A stretch of DNA of 64,000 nucleotides from Timonella corticicola (GCF_042683685.1 NZ_JBHUOP010000008.1:32890-96889), one strand, 5' to 3'. Shown: positions 16,592-25,953, numbered from the stretch's first letter. Made by a program: numbers and translations. The notes: generated by a model not told the origin, from the letters alone.

Positions 16592-19500
16592 ATGGCGAAT
16601 GACTCCCACAACACCACATCTAGCAAGCCCACCCACCAAACCCAAGGTGGAGTGGCTCTCGATCGTACGCGGACTAGCAGTGCGCGAAGCGCCGACTCCA
16701 CCGACGGCACCCGCTCGAAGCCGGCTATGGCGCGCCCAAGAACCACTGCGCAACTTGTGGGGGAGGCTGCCACACAGTGGCGTCAGGCTCTTGTGGAACT
16801 GGCGGGGGACTCATCACTCGCAAACGTCGAACTGCTTGGTGACTCGGTCCTCAACCTGACCCAAGCACACCCCTCGGGCATCGCCCAGCTATTTGCCGGC
16901 CGCCCGACCAGGCTTGCCAACATCTTCCGTGAAGCCGCCTCACTCCCGCTTGCGCGTAGTCGTACCCGTTCCGTCGCCAATCATGCCCAGGCGCAGTCGG
17001 AAAAGTACGGCATCTCACCGACTTATCTCGCTATCGGTGTTGCGACCTGGACCGAACACGAGGTAACCGACCCGGAAAACGACGTGGCAGCGCTCGCACG
17101 CGTGGCGGGTAGCCGTCCTGAGTCCGAGGAGCAGAAACCGGTACCGGCACCGAAGCCAGTGGTCGTGCGTGCCCCAGTCCTTCTTCGTCCGATATCGATT
17201 GCCTCCCGTTCCGCTGAATCGGATTATGAGCTGAGCCTCGAGCACAGCGCCGAGATCAACCCGATCCTGTCGCGTGCACTGCGCTCCCGTGGAGCACTGC
17301 TCGATCCCGCAGCACTCGCCCGAGGAGCGTTCACCGGGAACGGTTTCGATCCGTCAACGGTGCTCGACCGAATCAACTCCCTGGGCCAGGCGGTCCTGCC
17401 TGACTTCCAACTCACGGACACATTGCTCGTGGGAACCTTCGTGCACCCCGGCCAAGTTCTCGTGGACGACCTCGATGACCTGCATGCGGGACTTGAACGC
17501 CACGAGATCATTGCGGCGCTTGCAGGCTCTGAACCTGCGAAGGAGGCTCTCAAGGCAGAGCTCCCGCCACCGAGCAGCGGTGATGCTGACCCAAGCCTTG
17601 AGCGTGGGGTCGGAGACCTTGACGTCTCTGGCAGGACAGCGCTCGAGGCGCTCGCAACCGGTAACAGCCTGTTCATCGATGCTCCCGTCGGTTCAGACAC
17701 AACCGGCGTTGCAGCGGCGATCATCGCGGAGGCCGCAGCCATCGGACGTAACGTGCTGTACGTTCCGGGACACCGCCGTGCGGCGACGGATCTGACCGCG
17801 CGCATGCGCAGCCTTGACCTTGACGACCTGCTGTTGGATGTCGTTCCAAGCCCGAACTGGCGTACGCTCGTGACGCGTCGTCTACTCAGCGCCATGACCC
17901 TGGCCTCGGTTCCCGTCGACCGGGAGGCCATCGCGCAGACACGCGTTGAGTTGGGCGAGACCCGTATGCGTCTGGCCAATATGGTGGATGGGCTGCACGT
18001 GGTCCACGAACTGTGGGGGATCAGCGCCTATGATGCTCTTCAAGCATTGGCGCGTCTGACCTCGCAGCGTCCTGCACCGAGCACCAAGGTTCGATTCGAC
18101 ACAGACACGCTTCTGCGCATCGCGTCAGGCCTGCGAGACCGGATCAGCCAGGACCTGAGGACGGTCGCGGAACTCGATGGATTCACCATCCGTCCGACCT
18201 CAACCCCGTGGTTCGGTGCAAATCTGGAAACCTCCCAGGCTGCGACCACAGCCCTGGCACACGTGAGCGCACTTGTGCCGAATAAGGAGTCGGGCGATTC
18301 ACTTGCCGCCATGTTGCAGCAGATTGAACGCGTTGCAGAGTTCACGGGACTCGCGCCCGCTACGACTCTGGCTCAGTGGACGGCGCAGGTTCAGATGCTC
18401 GAGGGCATGCGCGAGATCCTGGATCAGTTCCAGCCGCTGGTGTACGAGTCCTCAGTGGATGATCTGGTTGCCGCGATCGCCACGAAGCAGTGGCGTGCGG
18501 AGCAGGGCATCGAGATGTCCGGCGTGCACCGCCGTCGTCTGGTGAAGCGCGCCAAGGACATGGTTCGCCCCGGCGTGCGCGTGACGGACCTGCATGAGGC
18601 TCTCGTGCGGATCAAGGGACAGCGTGAGGTGTGGGCACAGCATTGCCCAACCGGTGGTTGGCCACGATTGCCTGAAGGTTTCCGCGAGATTCTGGACACG
18701 CACGCAGCCGTGATGAGGCATGTCGCGGCTCTCGAACCGGTCTTGAGGACTACGCCGCTCGGCGGCGATCTGAGCAACACCCTGTTTGGGGATGTCACCA
18801 AGCGTCTTGAGCAACTGCGCGATGATGCCGCAGCGCTTGACACCCTGCCGCAGCGTACCGCTCTGTTGCGTTCGCTTATGCAGATCGGTCTTGGTGACCT
18901 GCTGAAGGACTTCACCAAGCGCAAGATCGATCCACTCATGATGGACGCTGAACTCGATCTTGCGTGGTGGGCCTCGGTGTGCGAGGACATGCTCGCTGCC
19001 CATCCGTTTCTTCAGGACGACCCGGAGCGTGGGTTTGAGCAGTACGCCCATCGGTTCCGGGAACTTGACCGCGCTCATGTTGCGTCGCTTGCACAACTCA
19101 TCAAATCTGCGGCAATCGAACAGAACCAGTCGACTTTGCGTAACTATCGGTCGCAGGGCGAAGGGCTGTTCACGATGCTCGTGGAGGAACGCCTGACCTC
19201 CGTGCGAGCCGCATACGAGGAGTACACGGATGTGATGCGTCGTCTGCGTCCGTGCATGATTGCGACTGCAACGATGGTTCCGCACCTGTTGCCTGCACAC
19301 CGCACCGTTGACCTAGTGATTCTGGATGCCGTCCAGCATCTTCCGGTTGAGCAGTTGCTTTCCGCCATTGCGCGTGGGCGCCAGGTGGTTGTCATCGGCG
19401 ATGCTCGGTGTGCGTCGGGAGGCGCGGTGACGCAATTGAGCGAACTGCTGCCGCGCGTTGAGCTGACGGGCGATGCAGTGCACCGTGACACTGGTCTGAC

Positions 19501-21133
19501 CCGCTTCCTCATGAAGCACGGATATGCCGATGTGCTTAAGCCGTTGCCACTGCCCAAACCAACCTCACTCGTTCAGTTTGAGCAGGTCTTTGGCACGGGC
19601 ATGCCGAACCAGAAGGCTGGTGCCGTGCTGTCCACTGAGGCAGAGGTGAGCCAAGTTGTGGATCTGGTGATTGAGCATGTGCTGGATCGTTCCCACGAGT
19701 CACTCGCGATCGTTGCAGGGTCGCAGTACCATGCTGAACGTCTCCGGGAAGCACTTGAACAGGCGAAACGTAGCAACGTGGTGCTGGCAAACTTCTTTGA
19801 CTCCGGGCGTCTCGAACCGGCAATCGTTGCCGATCTGACCGAGGTCGCCGGATTGAGCCGTGATGCCGTCATTCTCTCGCTCGGCTTTGGCCGCACCCCA
19901 CACGGCCGGACGCTGCATCGCTTCGGTGCGATCTCTCAGGACGGTGGCGATGGTCTGCTGCTCAACGCTCTGGGTGTGACCCGCAGGCGGCTCACGATCG
20001 TCTCCTGCTTCGGCCTTGGCGATCTCGACATCACTCGTCTGCGTACGCCGGGTGCACGCATGCTCGGGTCGCTCCTCGACTTTGCCGCGGGTGGCTTGGG
20101 GGAACCTCTCATCGAGCCGGAGGAAAAGCAGGCTGCGACTCCAGCTAAAACCGTCTCCGACAAGGTTCCAGCACGCACCAAGGTGCAGGATTCGGAGGCC
20201 ACCTCCGAGATTTCCGACGAGTCGGAGGCCACCAGCGAGACGGCACCACCCAGCGGGGACCAGCAGGGCGAGGCCGCTGGTGCGCAAGATGAGAACGCTG
20301 ACGCGACCGGATCGTCGCCAAGCGAGGAAACTTCAACGCAGACCACACCCATAAGCGACGAGCGCGAGGGCATCACCCACAACGATGACGGCAGCGAGCC
20401 GGATCGCCTGCTAGTGGATCTGGCAGACCGGCTCTGGCAATACGGTCTGACCGTTGAGACCAACTATGGATTCGATGGTTCGGAGCGCATTCCGCTCGTT
20501 GCCGGACACCCTGACTACCCTGGTGAATACTTTGTCGCGGTTCTGACTGACGATCTACGCTACGTTGCCGAGGAGTCGCTACGCACGCGTGACCGGCACC
20601 GGATCGAACGCCTTGAATCGCTCGGGTGGCAGGTCATCACGCTGTGGTCGGTTCCGCTGTTCCTTGATCCTGTCTCGCAGGCAGACGCTGTTCGTGATGC
20701 TGTGTTCAACGTGCACGCGCAGCGGATGCAGGCCGCCGCCGCACGGGTCCAGCCTGTGATTGACGGTGAGGCAACGAACGCTGTACTCGAACACGAGAGT
20801 GCGGCGCTCGCCGGACAGAACATGGATTCGCTGCTTGTCGTCGACGACAGGTCGGGTGAACTCGGCGGCGGAGCACCCCAGCCATCGCTGTTCGCACCAG
20901 ATGCGGGCGCCGATGAAGGACGCGGCCCGCGCCCAGATGTGCCATTTGGCCTTCCGATCAATGCATACGGTGACAACCAACTCGATGAACTCGTTGCCTG
21001 GATCAGCCGGGACGGTGTGGCGCGTGGCGAAGAGGAGTTGGCGGCGCAAGTACGCGAGGAACTGGGGATCCGTAGACGCAGTCACCGGGTGGACACCGCT
21101 ATCTCACACGCGATTCGACGCAGTCGTGTCTGA
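16592..21133 (+). CDS. Large degenerate SF1 helicase / MTES_1575-type nuclease-like protein
   Basis: About 1513 residues. The N-terminal part (TQAHPSGIAQLFAGRPTRL) resembles actinobacterial DUF4011-type helicases. An SF1 core follows, but its P-loop position reads FIDAPVGSDTTGV with no GKT, and the motif II region reads LVILDAVQHLP instead of DEAQ. Motifs V/VI are recognisable in LSLGFGRTPHG and LLLNALGVTRRRLTIVS. After an acidic linker (about residues 1180-1275) comes a Vsr-like fold (HPDYPGEYFVAVLTDD, RDRHRIERLESLGW) that also seems to lack the usual acidic catalytic set. ATPase and nuclease activities are therefore doubtful. The 82-residue gene below overlaps its stop. Confidence 0.75.
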   Translation: MANDSHNTTSSKPTHQTQGGVALDRTRTSSARSADSTDGTRSKPAMARPRTTAQLVGEAATQWRQALVELAGDSSLANVELLGDSVLNLTQAHPSGIAQLFAGRPTRLANIFREAASLPLARSRTRSVANHAQAQSEKYGISPTYLAIGVATWTEHEVTDPENDVAALARVAGSRPESEEQKPVPAPKPVVVRAPVLLRPISIASRSAESDYELSLEHSAEINPILSRALRSRGALLDPAALARGAFTGNGFDPSTVLDRINSLGQAVLPDFQLTDTLLVGTFVHPGQVLVDDLDDLHAGLERHEIIAALAGSEPAKEALKAELPPPSSGDADPSLERGVGDLDVSGRTALEALATGNSLFIDAPVGSDTTGVAAAIIAEAAAIGRNVLYVPGHRRAATDLTARMRSLDLDDLLLDVVPSPNWRTLVTRRLLSAMTLASVPVDREAIAQTRVELGETRMRLANMVDGLHVVHELWGISAYDALQALARLTSQRPAPSTKVRFDTDTLLRIASGLRDRISQDLRTVAELDGFTIRPTSTPWFGANLETSQAATTALAHVSALVPNKESGDSLAAMLQQIERVAEFTGLAPATTLAQWTAQVQMLEGMREILDQFQPLVYESSVDDLVAAIATKQWRAEQGIEMSGVHRRRLVKRAKDMVRPGVRVTDLHEALVRIKGQREVWAQHCPTGGWPRLPEGFREILDTHAAVMRHVAALEPVLRTTPLGGDLSNTLFGDVTKRLEQLRDDAAALDTLPQRTALLRSLMQIGLGDLLKDFTKRKIDPLMMDAELDLAWWASVCEDMLAAHPFLQDDPERGFEQYAHRFRELDRAHVASLAQLIKSAAIEQNQSTLRNYRSQGEGLFTMLVEERLTSVRAAYEEYTDVMRRLRPCMIATATMVPHLLPAHRTVDLVILDAVQHLPVEQLLSAIARGRQVVVIGDARCASGGAVTQLSELLPRVELTGDAVHRDTGLTRFLMKHGYADVLKPLPLPKPTSLVQFEQVFGTGMPNQKAGAVLSTEAEVSQVVDLVIEHVLDRSHESLAIVAGSQYHAERLREALEQAKRSNVVLANFFDSGRLEPAIVADLTEVAGLSRDAVILSLGFGRTPHGRTLHRFGAISQDGGDGLLLNALGVTRRRLTIVSCFGLGDLDITRLRTPGARMLGSLLDFAAGGLGEPLIEPEEKQAATPAKTVSDKVPARTKVQDSEATSEISDESEATSETAPPSGDQQGEAAGAQDENADATGSSPSEETSTQTTPISDEREGITHNDDGSEPDRLLVDLADRLWQYGLTVETNYGFDGSERIPLVAGHPDYPGEYFVAVLTDDLRYVAEESLRTRDRHRIERLESLGWQVITLWSVPLFLDPVSQADAVRDAVFNVHAQRMQAAAARVQPVIDGEATNAVLEHESAALAGQNMDSLLVVDDRSGELGGGAPQPSLFAPDAGADEGRGPRPDVPFGLPINAYGDNQLDELVAWISRDGVARGEEELAAQVREELGIRRRSHRVDTAISHAIRRSRV

Positions 21134-21374
21134 GTCTTCTGACGGCGCGCCGCACCGTAAAAAACGACGGCGTGTGGTGCGGCCCGGTGGCGAGAAGGTC
21201 ACTGAAAGCGAGGCCGTCGCATCATTTCGCCTGAGCGAGGACTCACCTGACGGCGGGCGAGACACCGGGACTGATGGAGTGTCCAGTGCACAGCGAAGCA
21301 GCCCTGCACCGCCCCTGACGGGCAACGATGCACGGCTGCTTGAGGACGTTCCGCCCCATTGGGGCAAGCGGTAG
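21126..21374 (+). CDS. 82-residue basic/acidic small protein coupled to the helicase-like gene
   Basis: A GTG at 21126 overlaps the upstream stop by eight bases, so translation is probably coupled. The N-terminus is basic (HRKKRRRVVRPGGEK), the middle is polar and disordered, and the C-terminus NDARLLEDVPPHWGKR looks like a conserved short motif I associate with actinobacterial small proteins. No enzyme signature. Function is unknown; the coupling suggests a joint role with the large protein. Confidence 0.65.
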   Translation: MSESSDGAPHRKKRRRVVRPGGEKVTESEAVASFRLSEDSPDGGRDTGTDGVSSAQRSSPAPPLTGNDARLLEDVPPHWGKR

Positions 21375-21377
21375 CGT

Positions 21378-21782
21378 CTACTTGTTGGTGTTCTGCGCCT
21401 TGAGGAGGTCGCGGATCTCCTGAAGCACGAGTACGTCCTCCGCTGGTGCCTCTGGTTCCTCCACCTCGCCCTTCTTGCGTAGGCCGTGCAGCTTGTTGAG
21501 TGGTAGTACAACGCAGAAGTACAGAGCTGCAGCGATCGCCAGGAAGTTGATAAGGTCGGTGAAGATTGCCCCGAAGCGGAATACCGCACCGTTGATCGTC
21601 ACAACTGCGACGTGGTTGAAGTCCGGTTCGCCAAACAGGAGCGCAAGCAACGGGCTGATGAAGTTCGCTACCAGGGAATCCACGATCTTGGAAAACGCGG
21701 CACCAATGACCACACCAACAGCTAGGTCGATGACGCTTCCGCGCATGACGAATTCTTTGAAACCGTTGAGGATGTCCTTCAC
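21378..21782 (-). CDS. mscL: Large-conductance mechanosensitive channel
   Basis: 134 residues, the usual length. The N-terminal FKEFVMRGSVIDLAVGVVIGAAFSKIV is the TM1 pore helix, the second membrane segment is around residues 70-90, and a charged C-terminal helix follows. It releases solutes on hypo-osmotic shock. It converges with the helicase cluster (three bases between stops). Confidence 0.96.
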   Translation of the reverse strand: MKDILNGFKEFVMRGSVIDLAVGVVIGAAFSKIVDSLVANFISPLLALLFGEPDFNHVAVVTINGAVFRFGAIFTDLINFLAIAAALYFCVVLPLNKLHGLRKKGEVEEPEAPAEDVLVLQEIRDLLKAQNTNK

Positions 21783-21823
21783 GGATTACTCCTTAAGTTC
21801 TTTCAAGGCCAAGGGGCCGCGGG

Positions 21824-22522
21824 CTAGTCAACGAGCACGGCCATCAGGGAACTGTCCCATGTGGGTATGGTGGCGAGAAGGGCTGCTTCCCGCTCTGTGA
21901 CCGCTAATAAAACGGTACTTGAGGAACCGGCGAAAGTCGTGTTGCTCGGCTCTGTTCCCCATGGGGTGTTCGACCGGGCCTCCTCGCCACCGCGCCCCGG
22001 TAGCGCGATCACGGAGCCGTTGTGCACGATGCGTTGGACGTCTCCGTCGAGGTGAGCATAGATATCCATACGATTGCCCGGAGCCGCGTAGGCGAGCACC
22101 TCGGGGTTGCCAACACTCGCTGACGTGAGAACTTCACCTTCTGAGGCGAACGCGGTGGACAGCGACGGTGCCACCATGGACCCGGTTATTGGTGCTCCCT
22201 CCATCACTGGGACTAGGAGCACTTGGCCGATGAGGTCGGCGGTGGTCTCTGAGGTGGACTCGGCACGATCCTCCGTATGCGGGAACGCCACTGATCCTTC
22301 GTTCAGTACGGAACCGAGTGGTAGATCCATGGTTGCCGTGGGAAACCCAGCGTACGTGCGTGGGGTGTTGGGTACCTGAGACGCGATGGACTGAACGCCC
22401 AGGGCCATGAGTAGCAGCGCAACGAGTAGATAACGCAGACGCCACAGGAGAAAACGCGCTCGCAGCGTTACGGGTACGCGGACCCGGGGCAGGGGTGCTC
22501 GAGAGGATGACGTGGTTCGCAC
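21824..22522 (-). CDS. SAF-domain membrane protein (CpaB/RcpC-like)
   Basis: About 232 residues if started at the GTG at 22522; the longer frame to 22621 crosses an inverted repeat and is unlikely. One N-terminal membrane segment (RYLLVALLLMALGVQSIAS) is followed by a SAF-type beta-clip domain with the familiar VPVMEGAPITGSMV and VGNPEVLAYAAPGNRMDIYA stretches. Related proteins assemble Flp pili, but no pilus genes are nearby. A SAF-domain gene beside mscL is a recurrent actinobacterial pairing. The start is uncertain. Confidence 0.7.
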   Translation of the reverse strand: MRTTSSSRAPLPRVRVPVTLRARFLLWRLRYLLVALLLMALGVQSIASQVPNTPRTYAGFPTATMDLPLGSVLNEGSVAFPHTEDRAESTSETTADLIGQVLLVPVMEGAPITGSMVAPSLSTAFASEGEVLTSASVGNPEVLAYAAPGNRMDIYAHLDGDVQRIVHNGSVIALPGRGGEEARSNTPWGTEPSNTTFAGSSSTVLLAVTEREAALLATIPTWDSSLMAVLVD

Positions 22523-22565
22523 ACGAACATCGTGGCTTGCACGAACGGATATCTCAGAGAAATAT

Positions 22566-22615
22566 CCACAGCCCCTCGTACATCCGCAGGAACACAGGTG
22601 CACGAGGGGCTGTGG
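22566..22615 (-). terminator. 14-bp inverted repeat, probable terminator
   Basis: CCACAGCCCCTCGT and ACGAGGGGCTGTGG pair perfectly across 22 bases. It sits just behind the lipoprotein gene; the T-run is weak, so factor-assisted termination or another role is possible. Confidence 0.6.
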
Positions 22616-22624
22616 AAACAAGCG

Positions 22625-23443
22625 CTACTGGGTTGGGGCAGCGATCTCGATGTCCGCCCCAAGATCATAGAACTCCTGAGTGACCGTCTCGGGTGCAAGG
22701 GCCTCGATCGAGGAGGTCGCCTGAGTTCCGACAGGTACCCACTCATCGCCGTACCACAGGATCAGTTCCTGAACCTGGAAACCCTGCCAGGTGAACGGTT
22801 CATCGTTGGTGATGCGGACTGCATTGATGTCGTCTCCGGTGGGGAGGGTGCGCAGGGCTCGCTCTGGATCCGAGGTCCACCCATCGGTGGCGGCGATGAG
22901 ATCCGCAGTCACCGCGGGGTCGGAGAACACCCGATAGAGCTCGCCGATGACGCCCGCCATCTGCTCCGTTGGGTCAGCGGATTCAGGGTCGCCCTTTACC
23001 CAGCCGTTACCAGTGTCAACCCACATGGTTCCATCCGTGTAGATGATCGAGAGAGGACCGCCATCAGAAGTTCCGACCACCTGGAAGTTGTAGTCGGGAT
23101 CGTAGGTAAAGGACGCGGTTCCGTCTTGGGCGGTGCCGATCATGTCCATGCGGCCCGATCCGAAGGAAGCGAGTGCGGTGGCCACGCAGGCACCGAGCTC
23201 TTGGCCTGTGTAGGTGACATCCGTGTCGAGCGTCAATGCCGCACATTCGCTGGGAACGACACGTTCGGCTGGGGTGTCCTCAGGTTCAGTCGGCTCGTCA
23301 GTCTCCGTGGGAGTGACATCTTGGACGATGGGTGTGCTCGTGGTCGCGTCGGTGTCGGTCGGTTGTTCGTCCGTTCCACATGCGGCAAGGGCTGTGATCA
23401 TGAGGGCCGTGGTTACGGCCGCAATGGGGCGTGCAAGGTTCAT
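22625..23443 (-). CDS. Lipoprotein of unknown function
   Basis: 272 residues from the ATG at 23443, which has GGAG upstream. The signal peptide MNLARPIAAVTTALMITALAACG ends in the lipobox LAAC, so the mature protein is lipidated on Cys23. An acidic Thr-rich linker follows (PTDTDATTSTP, PTETDEPTEPE), then a globular domain of about 200 residues with two further Cys. No family is recognised. It forms its own unit between two hairpin terminators. Confidence 0.8.
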   Translation of the reverse strand: MNLARPIAAVTTALMITALAACGTDEQPTDTDATTSTPIVQDVTPTETDEPTEPEDTPAERVVPSECAALTLDTDVTYTGQELGACVATALASFGSGRMDMIGTAQDGTASFTYDPDYNFQVVGTSDGGPLSIIYTDGTMWVDTGNGWVKGDPESADPTEQMAGVIGELYRVFSDPAVTADLIAATDGWTSDPERALRTLPTGDDINAVRITNDEPFTWQGFQVQELILWYGDEWVPVGTQATSSIEALAPETVTQEFYDLGADIEIAAPTQ

Positions 23444-23574
23444 GGGAACTCCAAATCGTTGTCGAGCGCGGGCACCCAGAGGGTCTATCGACGATCGAGA
23501 AAATACCCTAGCAAAAAGGTCAAACGCTTCACAGGGGGAGTTCTGCTGTAGCAGGCAGTCTGTGGCAATGCAAA

Positions 23575-23607
23575 GGGCCGGTCTCTCCATGGTGGAGAGA
23601 CCGGCCC
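23575..23607 (-). terminator. Terminator after fmdB-like gene
   Basis: GGGCCGGTCTCTCC pairs perfectly with GGAGAGACCGGCCC around ATGGT; TTTG follows on the minus strand. Confidence 0.85.
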
Positions 23608-23618
23608 GAAGTCACAGA

Positions 23619-23816
23619 TCAGGACTTGTTCGAAGACGAGGACTTCGAATCTGTCCGGTAGAAACCAGAACCCTTGAAGGTCACGGCAGGCGTTGAGAAT
23701 ACCTTCCGCAACAGGCCATCACACTGCGGGCATGCGGTCAGCGCCGCGTCCGAGAACGACTGCTGGGCATCGAAGGCGTGGCCACAGACCGTACAACGGT
23801 ACGAGTAGGTAGGCAC
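23619..23816 (-). CDS. FmdB-family zinc ribbon protein
   Basis: 65 residues. The N-terminal MPTYSYRCTVCGHAFDA and ALTACPQCDG give two C-x2-C pairs of the FmdB/CxxC zinc ribbon; GSGFYRTD is the usual C-terminal end of the fold, then a Ser-rich tail. The biochemical role of the family is unclear. A TATAAT box and a CIRCE operator lie directly upstream, implying heat-shock control by HrcA. Confidence 0.88.
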   Translation of the reverse strand: MPTYSYRCTVCGHAFDAQQSFSDAALTACPQCDGLLRKVFSTPAVTFKGSGFYRTDSKSSSSNKS

Positions 23817-23873
23817 AGTGTCTCCTCAAGAATTAGTACACGTCGAGCGCCGCTAGCCGGGCGCTCCGAGCAC

Positions 23874-23900
23874 CTGGCACTCAAGCGCTCCGAGTGCCAA
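23874..23900 (-). promoter_or_regulatory. CIRCE (HrcA) operator at the fmdB promoter
   Basis: On the minus strand: TTGGCACTC, nine bases, GAGTGCCAG. This matches the CIRCE layout (9-bp arms, 9-bp spacer; classical TTAGCACTC-N9-GAGTGCTAA). TATAAT at 23900-23905 abuts and overlaps it by one base, so HrcA binding would cover the promoter. The site starts right after the MTHFS stop. Confidence 0.8.
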
Positions 23901-24545
23901 TTATAGACCGCTCAGAGGAAGCGTGGCCCAATGTGTGGTGGTCGCCACGGCATGCACGGGCAGGTCATGATCCTCGTGGGGAAGCGGCATGGTCGCGGCA
24001 TCGTAGATCTCTTCTGGGTAGACCAGCGCAATCGTTTGCACACCGGCGCGAGCATGCAACAGGGCGCGGTCATACCATCCGCCACCCTGTCCGAGCCGAA
24101 CGCCGCGAGAGTCCACCGCGAGCGCCGGTGCGATGATGACGTCGGCAGCCTGGAGCGCTTCAGCGCTCAGGTGCGGGGTCGATGGCTCTGGCGGGCGACC
24201 GGGGGCCCGCTCCAACAGATCATCCTCGCCCACATATGGCGCCCAACCACGTTGCAGCCCGGAGCCGAGGACGGGGAGAAGGATCTGTTTGTCGAGCGCC
24301 TGCAGGTAGTTCAGGATCGGCAGGGTCGAAGGTTCGCCGTTGCGGGAGGCATAGAGCGCGACGGTGTGCGCGTCTTTGACCTCGGGGATGCTCAGCAGCA
24401 CGGTTGCGAAGTCTTGGGCGGCTTCGCGGCGGAGACGTTCACTGCGGTTGGCTCGCTGCTCGCGGATAGCGGTGCGAAGCGCGGACTTGAAATCCTCGAT
24501 TTCGGTGAAGTCTTCGCTTGGGTAAGGTTGTCTGCTGACTGCCAT
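23901..24545 (-). CDS. 5-formyltetrahydrofolate cyclo-ligase
   Basis: 214 residues. Converts 5-formyl-THF to 5,10-methenyl-THF with ATP. The signature GVRLGQGGGWYDRALL, a variant of R-L-G-x-G-G-G-x-Y-D-R, and the N-terminal FKSALRTAIREQRANRS helix are present. Near the C-terminus is LPHEDHDLPVHAVATT. It is divergent from the glp(moeA) gene, the standard actinobacterial neighbourhood; the galU gene often found between them is absent here. Confidence 0.93.
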   Translation of the reverse strand: MAVSRQPYPSEDFTEIEDFKSALRTAIREQRANRSERLRREAAQDFATVLLSIPEVKDAHTVALYASRNGEPSTLPILNYLQALDKQILLPVLGSGLQRGWAPYVGEDDLLERAPGRPPEPSTPHLSAEALQAADVIIAPALAVDSRGVRLGQGGGWYDRALLHARAGVQTIALVYPEEIYDAATMPLPHEDHDLPVHAVATTTHWATLPLSGL

Positions 24546-24708
24546 GGTTAAAAGTATCTCAAAGAAACTGTCATGTGTGGGTAGAAAACGCAGGCTTCTT
24601 GTTTTAATGCGTACGCTTTTCTCGACGGTGGTTTAGCCTAAAACAGCGGTCGGTACCGGGCCGCGTTCCGGGCGCCGTGTCGTGGCGCGCAACTACAGCA
24701 AGGTGAAC

Positions 24709-25953
24709 ATGAGAACGGTTCAGGAGCAGCTAGCGCAAGTGCTCTCCATGGTGGGGCAGATCGACCCGCTTGATGTGGTGTTGACGGATGCTGCTGGCAG
24801 CATACTCGCCAAGGACATCCTCGCGGTGGAGAACGTGCCGGAACGGGCGCTCGCAGCATGCGACGGATATGCGGTACGCTCCGCGGACCTTGAGGGGGCG
24901 AGTCCGGACTCACCTGCGGTGTTCCCCGTCGCCCACTCGATCTCAAGTCCCGTCGATGCCCCGGTGCGCTTGGTCGAGTTCCAAGCGATTCGAGTGTCAT
25001 CAGGTGTGGCGCTTCCGGTCGGTGCGGATAGCGTGGTGCCGCTCGGGTGGACCGATCGCGGTGATGCGCGGGTCTCGATGACGCGCATTCCCACGCCGGG
25101 ACAATACGTGTGGACTGCTGGGGCGGAGGTGCCTCAGGGCAAGGTAGCGCTCGAGGCGGGTACGCGCTTGGGCGCACGCCAGATCGCCTTCGCGGCAAGC
25201 CTCGGGTTTAAGCGTGTGATGGTCCATCCTGCGCCGCGCGTGGTCATCGTCCCGGTTGGCGACGAACTGGTCGAGCCCGGTTCCTCTCGTCCCGGCGTCT
25301 ATGACGCGAACGGGCCGTCCCTACGCACGGCGGTGTCGGACGTGGGGGCGATTCCGATATCGGTCGCGCCGGTCACGGACTCGAACGCGCAACTGCGCGA
25401 GGCGCTTGAGGACCAGTTGGTGCGTGCCGACTTCCTCATCACCACCGGCGGATTATCCGAGGGCGAGAACGACACCCTGCGCGATGTGCTCAGCCCGCTG
25501 GGCCGAGTCCGCTTTGACCACGTGGCGATGCACCCTGGCATGAATCAGGGCTTTGGACAGCTCACGGCCACCACCTTTTCCGACGAGTCGGGCAGGTTGG
25601 TCCCTCTGTATGCGCTGCCAGGTCACCCGGCTGCCGCGCAGATAGCCTTCGAGGTGTTCGTGCGCCCGGCGTTGCGTGCGATGGCCGGCTATTCGGACCT
25701 GTACCGCGCCTCGCTGAAGGCGGTGTCAACCGCACGCTGGTCAAGCCCGGCGGGCGTGCGCCAGTTCCTCCCTGTGTTCGTGACCGGAACACCGGTGGAG
25801 GGGTATCAACTATTTCCCGTGGGAGACCCCATGCGTGCCGAATCGCTCACCATGGGTGCGCTCTCGCAGGCCAATGCGCTCGCAGTCGTGCCAGAGGACA
25901 TGACCGAGGTCGCCATCGGACAGGCACTGCACTGCCTCGTCCTCGACGATTAG
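24709..25953 (+). CDS. glp: MoeA-like molybdotransferase homologue / Glp
   Basis: 414 residues with the MoeA domain order. Seen: ENVPERALAACDGYAVR, PVGADSVVPLGWT, VPVGDELVEPG, LITTGGLSEGENDTL and LYALPGHPAAAQIAFEVFVRP. The ATG at 24709 has AAGGTG upstream and matches the usual family start. In Corynebacterium the MoeA paralogue at this locus (Glp), beside rimJ and glpR, is reported to be a division protein binding FtsZ and the membrane receptor GlpR. The same gene order here supports a Glp role. No other molybdenum cofactor gene is in the window. Confidence 0.88.
   Translation: MRTVQEQLAQVLSMVGQIDPLDVVLTDAAGSILAKDILAVENVPERALAACDGYAVRSADLEGASPDSPAVFPVAHSISSPVDAPVRLVEFQAIRVSSGVALPVGADSVVPLGWTDRGDARVSMTRIPTPGQYVWTAGAEVPQGKVALEAGTRLGARQIAFAASLGFKRVMVHPAPRVVIVPVGDELVEPGSSRPGVYDANGPSLRTAVSDVGAIPISVAPVTDSNAQLREALEDQLVRADFLITTGGLSEGENDTLRDVLSPLGRVRFDHVAMHPGMNQGFGQLTATTFSDESGRLVPLYALPGHPAAAQIAFEVFVRPALRAMAGYSDLYRASLKAVSTARWSSPAGVRQFLPVFVTGTPVEGYQLFPVGDPMRAESLTMGALSQANALAVVPEDMTEVAIGQALHCLVLDD

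Noticed and set aside
22532..23551. 339-residue rightward open frame
   Set aside because: Antisense to the lipoprotein with a lipobox and ribosome site.
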